Shown in pieces: positions 34,851-48,500 of a stretch of 64,000 nucleotides of DNA. The notes beneath the pieces are model-generated. The model worked only from the letters and a program-made list of their open reading frames with translations, was not told the DNA's origin and searched no databases. A program made the translations under genes and the position numbers. This DNA comes from Ascarosepion bandense. Its lineage: Eukaryota > Mollusca > Cephalopoda > Sepiida > Sepiidae. How positions within the stretch are numbered: the first letter of the stretch is position 1; each line of letters begins with the position of its first letter. Location: the NCBI GenBank assembly GCA_037127315.1, contig JBBBDQ010001187.1, positions 248,001 to 312,000 on the forward strand. Reading direction: 5' to 3'.

Positions 34851-37600
34851 TAGGAGGTGCCAGTTCCTAACTGGCAGGCATAATCGTATAAAAGACGTTA
34901 GTTCCTAGCAGACAGACATCCTCGAATAGGACGTACTGGTCCTTAGCAAACATGCATAATATTTTACGTGGTGACAGTTCCTATCTGACAGGCATAATCG
35001 TATAAGAGACGTTAGTTCCTAGCAGACAGACATACTGGAATAGGATGGACTTGTCCGTAGCAAACATGCATAATAGTTTACGTGGTGCCAGTTCCTATCT
35101 GGCAGGCACAATCGTATAAGAGACTTTAGTTCCTGGCAGACAGACATACTCGAATAGGAGGGACTGATACGTGGCAAACATGTGTAATATTTTACATGGT
35201 GCCAGTTACTATCTTGCAGGCATAATCGTATTACAGACGATAGTTCCTGGCAGACAGACATACTCGACTAGGAGGGACTGGTCCGTAGCAAACACGCATA
35301 ATATTTTACGTGGTCCCAGTTCCTAGTTAGCAGATATAATCGTATAAGTGACGTTAGTTCCTAGCAGACAGTCATACACGAATAGGAGGGAATGGTCCGT
35401 AGCAAACATGCATAATGTTTTACGTGGTGCCAGTTCCTATCTGGCAGGCATAATCGTATAGGAGACGTTAGTTACTAGCAGACAGACTTACACGAATAGC
35501 AGGGATTGGTCCGTAGCAATCATGCATAATATTTTACGTGGTTCCAGTTCCTCTCTGGCAGGCATAATCGTATAGGAGACTTTAGTTCCTAGCAATCAGA
35601 CATACTCGAATAGGAGGGACTGGTCGGTAGCAAACATGCATAATATTTTACGTGGTGCCAGCTCCTATCTGGCAGGCACAATCGTATAAGAGACCTTAGT
35701 TCCTGGCAGACAGACATACTCGAATAGGAGGGACTGATCCGTCGCAAACATGCGTAATATTTTACATGGTGCCAGTTAATATCTTGCAGGCATAATCGTA
35801 TTAGAGACGTTAGTTCCTGGCAGACAGACATACTCGACTAGGAGGGACTGGTCCGTAGCAAACACGCATAATATTTTACGTGGTCCCAGTTCCTAGTTAG
35901 CAGATATAATCGTATAAGTGACGTTAGTTCCTAGCAGACAGACATACTCGAATAGGAGGGAATGGTCCGTAGCAAACATGCATAATGTTTTACGTCGGTG
36001 ACAGTTCCTAACTGGCAGGCATAATCTTATAGGAGACTTTAGTTACTAGCAGACAGACTTACTCGAATAGGAGGGACTGGTCCGGAGCAAACATGCATAA
36101 TATTTTACGTGGTGCCAGTTCCTATCTGGCAGGCATAATCGTATAAAAGTCGTTGTTTCCTAGCAGACAGCCATACTCGAATAGTAGGGACTGGTCCGTA
36201 GCAAACATCCATAATATTTAAGTTGGTGCCAGTTCCTATCCGGCAGGCATAATCGTATAAAAGTCTTTAGTACCTACCAGACAGACATCCTCGAATAGGA
36301 CCGACTGGTCCGTACCAAACATGCATAATATTTTACGTGGTGACAGTTCCTATCTGGCAGGCATAATCGCAGAAGAGACGTTAGTTCCTAGCAGACAGAC
36401 ATACTGGAATAGGACGGACTGGTCCGGAGCAAACATGCATAATATTTTAGGTGGTGACAGTTCCTATCTAGCAGGCATAAAATATAAATGTCGTTAGTTC
36501 CTAGCAGACAGCCATACTCGAATAGGAGCGACTGGTCCGTAGCAAACATGCATAATATTTTGCGTGGTGCCAGTTCCTATCTGGCAGGCATAATCGTACA
36601 TGAGACATTAGTACTTGGCAGACAGACATACTCGAATAGGTGGGACTGGTCCGTAGGAAACATGCATAATATTTTACGTGGTGCCAGTTCCTAGGTGATA
36701 GGCATAATCTTATAAAAGACGTTAGATCCTAGCAGACAGACATACTCGTATAGTAGGGACTGGTCCGTAGCAAACATGCATAATATTTTACGTGGTGCCA
36801 GTTCCTATCTGGCAGGCATAAGCGAATAAAAGATGTTCGTTCCTAGCAGACAGACCTACTCGAAATAAGAGGGACTGTTCCGTAGCAAACAGGCATAATA
36901 TTTTACGTGGTGTTGTTCTTAGTTGGCAGACATAATCGTATAAGTGACGTTACTTCCTAGCAGCCAGACATACTCGAATAGGAGGAACTGGTCCGTACCT
37001 AAAAGGCATAATATTTTACGTGGTGCCTGTTCCTATCTGGCAGGCTTAATCGTATAGGAGACGTTAGTATCTAGCAGACAGACATACACGAAGAGGATGG
37101 ACTGGTCCGTAGGAAACATCCATAATATTTTACGTGGAGCCAGTTCCTATTTTGCAGGAATAATCGTATAAGAGACGTTAGTTCATAGCAGACAGACCTA
37201 CTCGAAATAAGAGGGACTGTTCCGTAGCAAACAGGCATAATATTTTACGTGGTGCTGTTCCAAGTTGGCAGACATAATCGTATAAGTGACGTTACTTCCT
37301 AGCAGCCAGACATACTCGAATAGGAGGAACTGGTCCGTAGCAAACAGGCATAATGTTTAACGTGGTGCCAGTTCCTATCTGGCAGGCATAATCGTATAGG
37401 AGACGTTAGTTCCTAGCAGACAGACATAATCGAATAGAAGGACTAGTCCGTAGCAAACAGGCATAATGTGTAACGTGGTGCCAGTTCCTATCTGGCAGGC
37501 ATAATCGTATCAGAGACGTTATTTCCTAGCAGACAGACATACCCGAATAGGAGGGACTTCTCCGTAGCAAACATGCATAATACTTTACGTGGTGCCAGTT
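34851..37600 (+). repeat. Satellite block with five- and three-monomer duplications
   Basis: Positions 35.02-35.42 and 35.59-35.99 kb are copies 570 bp apart (GACTAGGAGGGACTGG at 35266 and 35836). Positions 36855-36990 and 37197-37332 are copies 342 bp apart, both with the private one-base insertion in CTCGAAATAAGAGG and the shortened GTGGTG(T/C)TGTTC. The CATCCTCGAATAGGACG marker near 34918 recurs near 40388, 41755 (slightly changed) and 43011. Confidence 0.94.
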
Positions 37601-39300
37601 CCTATCTGGCAGGCATAATCGCATATGAGACATTAGTTCCTAGCAGACAGACATATTCGAATAAAAGGGACTGGTCCGTAGCAAACATGCATAATATTTA
37701 ACGTGGTGCCAGTTCCTATCTGTCAGGCATAATCGTATAAAAGACGTTAGTTCCAAGAAGACAGACATATTCGAAAAGTAGGGACTGGTTCTTAGAAAAC
37801 ATTGCATAATATTTTACGTGGTGACATTTCCTATCTGGCAGGCATAATCGAATAAAAGACATTAGTTCCTAGCAGACAGACATACTCGAACAGGAGGGAC
37901 TGGTCCGTAGCAAACATGCAGAATATTTTACGTGGTGCCAGTTCCTAGCTGGCAGGCATAAACCTATAATAGACGTTACTTCCTAGCAGACAGACATTCA
38001 CGAAGAAGAGGGACTGGTCCGCAGCAAACACGTATAATATTTTACGTGGTGCCAGTTGCTGGCTGGCAGGCGTAATCGTATAAAAGACGTTAGTTCTTAG
38101 CAGACAGACATACTCGATTAGGAGGGACTGGACCGTAGCAAACATGCATAATATTTTACGTGTTGCCAATTCCTTGTTGGCAGGCATAATATATAAGAGA
38201 CGTTAGTTTCCTAGCAGACAGACATATATGAATAGGTGGGATTGGTCCGTAGTAAACAAGCATGATATTTTACGTGGTGCCAGTTCCTATGTGGCAGGCA
38301 TAATCGTATAAAAGACGTTACTTCCTAGCAGACAGACATTCACGAAGAGGAGGGATTGGTCCGTAGCAAACAAGCATGATATTTTACGTGGTGCCAGTTC
38401 CTATCTGGCAGGCATAATCGTATAGGAGACGTTAGTTCGGAGCAGACAGACATACTCGAATAGGAGGGAATACTCCGTACCAAACACGCATAATATTTTA
38501 CGTGGTGCCATTTCCTATCTGGTAAGCATAATCGTAAAAGAGAAGTTAGACCTAGCAGACAGACATACTCGAATAAGAGGGGCTGGTCCGTTGCAAACAA
38601 GCATAATATTTTACGTGGTGCCAGTTCCTATCTGGCAGGCATAATCGTATAAGAGACGTTAGTTCGTAGCAGACAGACATACTCGAATAGGAGGGAATAG
38701 TCCGTACGAAACACGCATAATATTTTACGTGGTGCTATTTCCTATCTGGTAAACATAATCGTATAAGAGTCGTTAGTTCCTAGCAGACAGACATACTCGA
38801 ATAAGAGGGGCTGGTCCGTTGCAAACACGCATAATATTTTAGGTGGTGCCAGTTCCTATCTGGTAGGCATAATCCTATAAGAGTCATTAGTTCCTAGCAG
38901 ACAGACATACTCGAATAGAAGGGACTGGTCCGTTGCAAACATGCATCATATTTTACGTGGTGCCAGTTCCTATCTGGCAGGCACAATTGTATAAGAGACG
39001 TTAGTTGCTGGCTGACAGACATATTCGAATAGGAGGGACTGGTCCGTAGCAAATATGCATAATATTTTACGTCGTGCCAGTTCCTATCTGGCAGGCATAA
39101 TCGTATAAAAGACGTTAGTTCCTAGCAGACAGACATACTCGAATTGGACGGATTGTTCCGTAGCAAACATGCATAATATTTTACGTGGTGACAGTTCCTA
39201 TCATGCAGGCATAATCGTATAAGAGACGTTAGTTCCTAGCAGACAGACATACTCGAAAAGGAGGGACTGGTCCGTAGCAAACATGCATAATATTTACGTG
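37601..39300 (+). repeat. Satellite block paralogous to 59.7-62.5 kb
   Basis: Markers CATTCACGAAGA, TTGCTGGCTGGCAGGCGTAA, CCTTGTTGGCAGGCAT and AAGCATGATATTTTACG occur in order. The same order is found about 22.35 kb to the right. A later marker, GTCCGTACGAAACACGC (about 38700 and 62300), is offset by 23.60 kb, so the right copy has about eleven extra monomers between these points. Confidence 0.92.
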
Positions 39301-42300
39301 GTGCCACTTCCTCTCTGGCAGGGATAATCGTATAAGAGACGTTAGTTCCTGGCAGACAGACATTCTCGAATAGGAGGGACTGGTCCGTAGCAAACACGCA
39401 TAATATTTTACGTGGTCCCAGTTCCTAGTTAGCAGACATAATCGAATAAGTGACGTTAGTTCCTAGCAGACAGACATACTCGAATAGGAGGGAATGGTCC
39501 GTAGCAAACACGCATAATATTTTACGTTGTGCCAGTTCCTATCTGGCAGGCATAATCGTATAGGAGACGTTAGTTACTAGCAAGACAGACATACACGAAT
39601 AGCAGGGATTTGTCCGTAGCAATCAGGCATAATATTTTACGTGTTTCCAGTTCCTATCTGGCAGGCATAATCGTATAGGAGACGTTAGTTCCTAGCAGAC
39701 AGACATACACGAATAGTAGGGACTGATCCGTAGCAAACATGCATAATGTTTTACGTGGTGCCAGTTACTATCTGGCAGGCATAATCGTCTAAGAGCCGTT
39801 ATTTCCTAGCAGACAGACATACTCGAATAGGAGGGACTGGTCCGTAGCAAACACGCATAATATTTTAAGTGGTGCCAGTTTCAAGTTAGCAGACATAATC
39901 GTATAAGAGATGTTAGTTCCTAGCAGACAGACATATTCGAATAGGAGGGACTGCTCCGTAGCAAACATGCATAATATCTTACGTGGTTCCACTTCCTATC
40001 TTGCAGGCATAATCTTATAAGGGACGTTAGTTCCTAGCAGACAGACATCCCTGAATAGGAGGGACTGGTCCGTAGCAAACATGCATAATGTTTCACGTGG
40101 TGCCAGTTCCTAGTTAGCAGACATAATCCTATAAGAGACGTTAGTTCCTATCAGACAGATATGCACGTGTGGTAGGGACTGGTCCGTAGCAAACACGCAA
40201 AATATTTTACGTGGTGCCAGTTCCTATCTGGCAGGCATAATCGTATAAAGACGTTAGTTCCTAGCAGACAGACATACTCGAATAGGAGGGACTGGTCCGT
40301 AGCAAACATACATAATATTTTAGGTGGTGCTAGTTCCTAACTGGCAGGCATAATCTTTTAAAAGACGTTAGTACCTAGCAGACAGACATCCTCGAATAGG
40401 ACGGACTGGTCCTTAGCAAACATGCATAATATTTTACGTGGTGACAGTTCCTATCTGACAGGCATAATCGTATAAGAGACGTTAATTCCTAGCAGACAGA
40501 CATACTGGAATAGGATGGACTGGTCCGTAGCAAACATGCATAATATTTTACGTGGTGCCAGTTCCTATCTGGCAGGCACAATCGTATAAGAGACCGTAGT
40601 TACTGGCAGACAGACATACTCGAATAGGAGGGACTGATCCGTCGCAAACATGCGTAATAATTTACATGGTGCCATTTTCTATCTTGCAGGCATAATCTTA
40701 TTAGAGACGTTAGTTCCTGGCAGACAGATATACTCGACTAGGAGGGACTGGTCCGTAGCAAACACGCATAATATTTTACGTGGTCCCAGTTCCTAGTTAG
40801 CAGATATAATCGTATAAGTGACGTTAGTTCCTAGCAGAGAGACATACACGAATAGGAGGGACTGATCCGTAGCAAACATGCATAATGTTTTACTTGGTGC
40901 CCGTTCCTATCTGGCAGGCATAATCGTCTAAGAGCCGTTATTTCCTAGCAGACAGACATACTCGAATAGGATGGACTGGTCTGTAGAAAACACGCATAAT
41001 ATTTTAAGTGGAGCCAGTTTCTAGTTAGCAGACATAATCGTATAAGAGACGTTAGTTCCTATCAGACAGACATGCACGTATAGTAGGGACTGGTCCGTAG
41101 CAAACATGCATAATATCTTACGTGGTTCCACTTCCTATCTTGCAGGCATAATCTTATAAGGGACGTTAGTTCCTAGCAGACAGACAGCCTCGAATAGGTG
41201 GGACTGCTCCGTAGCAAACATGCATAATGTTTTACGTGGTGCCAGTTCTTATCTGGCAGGCAAAATCGTATAAGAGACGTTAGTTCCTAGCAGACAGACA
41301 TACTCGAATATGAGGGACTGGTCCGTTGCAAACATGCATAATATTTTACGTGGTGGCAGTTCCTATCTGGTAGGCATAATGGAATAAGAGACGTTAGTTC
41401 CTAGCAGACAGACATACTGGAATAGGAGGGACTGGTCCGTAGCAAACACGCAAAACAATTTAGGTGGTGCCAGTTCCTAACTGGTAGGCATAATCGTATA
41501 AGAGACGTTAGTTCCTAGCAGACAGACATACTCAAAAAGGAGGGACCGGTCCGTAGCAAACATGCATAATATTCTACGTGGTGCCAGCTCATATCTGGCA
41601 GGCATAATCGTATAAAAGACTTTAGTTCCTAGCAGACAGACATACTCGAATAGGAGGGACTGGTCCGTAGCAAACATACATAATATTTTAGGTGGTGCCA
41701 GTTCCTAACTGTCAGGCATAATCTTATAAATGACGTTAGTACCTTGCAGACAGACATCCTCGAATAGAACGGACTGGTCCTTAGCAAACATGCATAATAT
41801 TTTACGTGGTGACAGTTCCTATCTGACAGGCATAATCGTATAAGAGACGTTAGTTCCTAGCAGACAGACATACTGGAATAGGTTGGACTGGTCCGTAGCA
41901 AACATGCATAATATTTTACGTGGTGCCAGTTCCTATATGGCAGGCACAATCGTATAAGAGACCGTAGTTACTGGCAGACAGACATACTCGAATAGGAGGG
42001 ACAGATCCGTCGCAAACATGTCTAATATTTTACGTGGTTCCAGTTCCTAGTTAGCAGGCATAATCGTATAGGAGACGTTAGTTACTAGCTGACAGACTTA
42101 CACGAATAGCAGGGATTGGTTCGTAGCAATCATGCATAATATTTTACGTGGTTCCAGTTCCTCTCTGACAGGCATAATCGTATAGGAGACCTTAGTTCCT
42201 AGCAGACAGACATACTCGTATAGGAGGGACTGGTCCGTAGCAAACATACATAATATTTAAGGTGGTGCCATTTCCTATCTGGCAGGCATAATGGTATAAA

Positions 42301-45300
42301 ATGACGATAGTTCCTAGCAGACAGACATACTCGAATAGGAAGGACTGGTCCGTAGCAAACATACATAATATTTTACGTGGTGCCAGTTCCTTTATGGCAG
42401 CCATAATCGTATAAAAGACCTTAGTTCCTAGCAGACAGACATACTCGAATTGGACGGATTGTTCCGTAGCAAACATGCATAATATTTTACGTGGTGACAG
42501 TTCCTATCTGGCAGGCACAATCGTATAAGAGACGTTAGTTCCTGGCTGACAGACATACTCGAATAGGAGGGACTGGTCCGTAGCAAATATGCATAATATT
42601 TTACATCGTGCCAGTTCCTATCTGGCAGGCACAAACGTATAAGAGACTTTAGTTCCTAGCAGACAGACATACACGAATAGGAGAGACTGGTCCGTAGCAA
42701 ACATGCATAATATTTTACGTGGTGCCAGTTCCTAGTTAGCAGACATAATCGTATAAGAGACGTTAGTTCCTATCAGACAGACATGCACGTGTGGTAGGGA
42801 CTGGTCCGTAGCAAACATGCATAATATTTTACGTGGTGCCAGTTCCCATCTGGCAGGCACAATCGTATAAGAGACGTTAGTTCCTGGCAGACAGACATAC
42901 TCGAATAGGAGGGACTGATCCGTAGCAAACACGCAAAATATTTTACGTGGTGCCAGTTCCTCTCTGGTAGGCATAATCGTAGAAAAGACGTTAGTAACTA
43001 GCAGACAGACATCCTCGAATAGGACGGGCTGGTCCTTAGCAAACATGCATAATATTTTACGTGGTGACAGTTCCTATCTGACAGGCATAATCGTATAAGA
43101 GACGCTAGTTCCTAGCAGACAGACATACTGGAAGAGGATGGACTGGTCCGTAGCAAACATGGATAATATTTTACTTGTTGCCAGTTACTATCTTGCAGGC
43201 ATAATCGTATTAGAGACGTTAGTTCCTGGCAGACAGACATACTCGACTAGGTGGGACTGGTCCGTATCAAACACGCATAATATTTTACGTGGTCCCAGTT
43301 CCTAGTTAGCAGATATAATCGTATAAGTGACGTTAGTTCCTAGCAGACAGAAATACTCGAATAGGAGGGAATGGTCCGTAGCAAACATGCATAATGTTTT
43401 ACGTGGTGCCAGTTCCTATCTGGCAGGCATAATCGTATAGGAGACGTTAGTTACTAGCAGACAGACTTACACGAATAGCAGGGATTGGTTCGTAGCAATC
43501 ATGCATAATATTTTACGTGGTTCCAGTTCCTCTCTGGCAGGCATAATCGTATAGGAGACCTTAGTTCCTAGCAGACAGACATACTCGAATAGGAGGGACT
43601 GGTCGGTAGCAAACATGCATAATATTTTACGTGGTGCCAGTTCCTATCTGGCAGGCATAATCGTATAAAGACGTTAGTTCCTAGCAGACAGACATACTCG
43701 AATAGGAGGGACTGGTCCGTAGCAAAAATACATAATATTTCAGGAGGTGCCAGTTACTATCTGGCAGGCATAATCGTATAAAAGACGTTAGTACCTAGCA
43801 GACAGACATTCTCGACTAGGAGGGACTGGTCCGTAGCAAACACGCATAATATTTTACGTGGTCCCAATTCCTAGTTACCAGATATAACCGTATAAGTGAC
43901 GTTAGTTCCTAGCAGACAGACATACTCGAATAGGAGGGAATGGTGCGTAGCAAACATGCATAATGTTTTTCGTGGTGCCAGTTCCTATCTGGCAGGCATA
44001 ATCGTATAAAAGACGTTAGTTCCTAGCAGACAGTCATACTCGAATAGGAGGGAATGGTCCGTAGCAAACATGCATAATATTTTACGTGGTGCCAGTTCCT
44101 ATCTGGCAGGCATAATCGTATATGAGACATTAGTACTTGGCAGACAGACATAATCGACTAGGAGGGACTGGTCCGTAGCAAACATGCATAATATTTTACA
44201 TGGAGCCAGTTCCTATCTGGCAGGCATAATCGTATAAAAGACTTTAGTTCCTAGCAGACAGACATACTCGAATAGGAGGGACTGGTCCGTAGGAAACATG
44301 CATAATATTTTACGTGGTGCCAGTTCCTAGGTCGTAGGCATAATCGTATAAAAGACTTTAGTTCCTAGCAGACAGACATACTCGAATAGAAGGGACTGGT
44401 CCGTAGCAAACATGCATAATATTTTACGTGGTGCCAGTTCCTATCTGGCAGGCTTAATCGTATAGGAGACGTTAGTATGTAGCAGACAGACATACACGAA
44501 GAGGAGGGACTGGTCCGTAGGAAACATCCATAATATTTTACGTGGTCTAAGTTCCTATCTGGCAAGCATAATCGGGGAGGAGACGTTAGTTCCTAGCAGA
44601 CAAACATACTCGAACAGGAGGGAACAGTAGTAGCAAACATGCATAATATTTTACGTGGAGCCAGTTCCTATCTTGCAGGCATAATCGTATAAGAGACGTT
44701 AGTTCCTAGCAGACAGACATACTCGAATAGGAGGGACTGGTCCGTAGCAAACACGCATAATATTTTACGTGGTGCCAGTTCCTAGTTAGCAGACATAATC
44801 GTATAAGAGACGTTAGTTCCTAGCAGACAGACATACCCGAATAGGAGGGACTTGTCCGTAGCAAACATGCATAATATTGTCCGTGGTGCCAGTTCCTATC
44901 TGGCAGGCATAATCGTATAAAAGACATTAGTTCCTAGCAGATAGACATACTCGAATAGGAGGGACTGGTCCGTCCACACATAAAAACTTCGTGGTGCCAG
45001 TTCCTATCTGGTAGGCATGATCTTTTTAAATACGTTAGTTCCTAGCAGACAGACATATTGGAATAGGAGGGACTGGTCCGTAGCAAACATGCATAATATT
45101 TTACGTGGTGCCAGTATCTATCTGGCAAGAATAATCGTATAAGTGACGTTTGTTACTAGCAGACAGACATACTCGAATAGTAGGGAGTGGTCCGTAGTAA
45201 ACATGCATAATATTTTACGTGGTGCCAGTGCTTATCTGGCAGGCATACTCTTATATGTGACGTTAATTCATAGCTGACAGTCATACTCGAATAGGAGGGA

Positions 45301-45500
45301 CTGGTCCGTAGCAAACATGCATAATATTTTACATGGTGCCAGTTCCTATCTGGCAGGCATAATTGTATAAATGACGTTAGATACTAGCAGACAGACATAC
45401 TCGAATAACAGGGACTGGTCCGTAGCAAACATGCATGATATTTTACGTGGTGCCAGTTCCTATCTGGCAGGCATAATCGTATAAGAGACGTTAGTTCCTA
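39301..45500 (+). repeat. Satellite array with a 12-monomer duplicated block
   Basis: About 54 monomers. A block around 40380-40660 recurs at 41747-42030 with an offset of 1368 bp, exactly twelve monomers, marked by GAGACCGTAGTTACTGGCAG and GATCCGTCGCAAACATG. Another related copy begins near 43.01 kb. CTAGTTAGCAGATATAATCG occurs near 40796, 43302 and, in diverged form, near 43867. No gene is visible. Confidence 0.94.
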
Positions 45501-48500
45501 GCAGACATATTCGATTAGGAGGGACTGGTCCGTAGAAAACATGCGTAAAATCTTACATGGTGCCAGTTCCTATCTGGCAGGTATAATCGCATGAGAGACT
45601 TGGTGCAAATTACTATCTGGCAGGCATAATCGTACAAGAGACGTTTGTTCCTAGGAGACAGACATATTCGAATATGAAGGACTGGTCCGTAGCAAACACG
45701 CATAATATTTGACATGCTGACAGTTCCTATCTTGTAGGCACAATCGGATAAGTGACTTTAGTTCCTAGCAGACAGACAAACTCGAATCCGAAGGGCTGGT
45801 CCGTAGCAAACACGCATAATACTTTACCTGGTTCCAGTTCCTATCTGGCAGGCATAATCGTATAAATGACGTTAGTTCCTAGCAGACAGACCTACGCGAA
45901 TAGGTGGGATTGGTCCGTAGAAAACACGCATAATATTTTACGTGGTTCCAGATCCTATCTGGCAGGCATAATCGTATAAATGACGTTAGTTCCTTTCAGA
46001 CAGACATACTCGAATAAAAGGGACTGGTCCGTAGCAAACACACATAATATTTTACGTGGTGACAGTTCCTATCTGGCAGGCATAATCGTCTAAGAGTCGT
46101 TAGTTCCTAGCAGATAGACATGCTCGAATAGGAGGAACTGTTCCGTAGCAAACATGCATAATATTTTACGTGGTGCCAGTTCATACCTGGCACGCTTAAT
46201 CGTATAAATGACGTTACTTCGTAGCCGACAGACATACTCGAATGGAAGGGACTGTTCCGTAGCAAACACGCATAATATTTTAAGTGGTGACAGTTCCGAG
46301 TTGGCAGACATAATCGTATAGAAGACGTTAGTTCCTAGCAGACAGATATACTCGAATAGTAGGGTCAGGTCCGTAGCAAACATGCATAATACTTTACGTG
46401 GTGACAGTTCCTATCTGGCAGGCATGATCGTATAAGAGACGTTAGTTCCTAGCAGACAGACATATTCCAATAGGAGGAACTGGTCGTAGCAAACATGCAT
46501 AATAATTTAGGTGGTGCCAGTTTCTATCTGCAAGCATATTCGTATAAGTGACGTTTGTTCCTAGCAGACAGACATAATCGAATAAGAGGGTCTGGTCCTT
46601 AGCAAACATGCATAAAATTTTACTTGGTGGCAGTTCTTATCAGGCAGGCATACGCGTATAAGTGACGTTAGTTCCTAGTTGACAGTCATACACGAATTGG
46701 AGTGAATGGTCTGTAGCAAACATGCATAATATTTTGCGTGGTGCCAGTTCCTGTCTGGCAGGCATAATCGTATAAGAGACGTTAGTTCCTAGCAGACAGA
46801 CATACTCGAATAGGAAGGACTGGTCCGTAGCAAACACGCATAATATTTTACGTGGTGCCAGTTCCTATCTGGTAGAAACAATCGCATAAGTGACATTAGT
46901 TCCTAGCAGACAGTCAAACTCGAATAAAAGGGGCTGGTTTTAGCAAACACGCATAATATTTTACGTGGTGCCAATTCCTATCTGGCAGGCCTAAGAGTCG
47001 TTAGTTCTTAGCAGACAGACCTACTCGAATAGGAGGGACTGGTCGTAGCAAACATGCATAATATTTTCCGTGGTGCCAGTTTCTATCTGGCAGGCATAAT
47101 CGTATAAGAGACGTTAGTTCCTAGCAGACAGACATAATCGAATAGGAGGGACTGGTCCGTACAAACATGCATAAAATCTTCGGTGGTGCCAGTTCCTATC
47201 TGGTAGGCATGATCGTATAAGATACTTTAGTTCCTAGCACACAGACATACTGGAAGAGGAGGGATTGTTCCGTAGCAAACACGCATAATATTTTACGTGG
47301 TTCCAGTCCCTATCTGGCAGGTATAATTGTATAAATGACGTTAGTTCATAGCAGACAGACCTACTCGAATAGGGGTTATTGGTCCGTAGCAAACAAGCAT
47401 AATATTTTACGTGGTGCCAGTTTTTATCTGGCAGGTATAATCGTATAAGAGACGTTAGTTCCTAGCTGACAGATATATTCGAATGAAAGAGACTGGTCCG
47501 TAGAAAACATGCATAAAATCTTACCTGGTGCCAGTTCCTATCTGGCAGGCATAATCGCATAAGAGTCGTTAGTACCTAGCAGACAGACATACTCGAATAG
47601 GAGAAGCTGGTCCGTAGCAAACATATAATATTTTACTTGGTGCCAGTTCGTATCTGGCAGGCATAATCGTATAAAAGACATTACTTCTTAGCAGACAGAC
47701 ATACTCGAATATGAGTGACTGGTAAGTAGCAAACATGCATAATATTTTACGTGGTGCCAGTTCCAATCTGGCAGGCATAATCGTATAAGTGACGTTAGAT
47801 ATTAGCAGACAGAGGTACTCGAAAAACAGGGACTGGTCCGTAGCAAACATGCATAATATTTTACGTGGTGCCAGTTCCTATCTGGCAGGCATAATCGTAT
47901 AAATGACGTTAGTTACTAGCAGACAGATATACTCGAAAAGGAGGGACTGGTCAGTAGCAAACATGCATAATATTTTACGTGGTGCCAGTTCCTATCCGGC
48001 AGGCATAATCGTATAAGAGTCTTTAGTTCCTAGCAGATAGACATGCTTGAATAGGAGGAACTGGTCCGTAGCAAACATGCATAATATTTTACGTGGTGCC
48101 AGTTCCTATCTGGCAGGCATAATCGTATAAGGGACGTTAGTTCCTAGCAGCAGACATACTCGAATAGGAGGGACTGGTCAGACAGACATACTCGAATAGG
48201 AGTGAATGGTCAGACAGACATACTCGAATAGGAGGGACTCGTCCGTAGAAAACACGCATGAGATTTTACGGGCTGCCAGTTCCTATCTGGTAGGCATAAT
48301 CGTATATGAGACGTGAGTTCCTAGCAGACAGACATACTCGAAGAGGAAGGACTGGTCCGTAGAAAACACGCATAATATATTACGTGGTGCCAGTTCCTAT
48401 CTGGTAGAAACAATCGTATAAGTGACGTTAGTACCTAGCAGACAGTCAAACTCGAATAAAAAGGGCTGGTCCGTAGCAAACACGCATAATATTTTACGTG

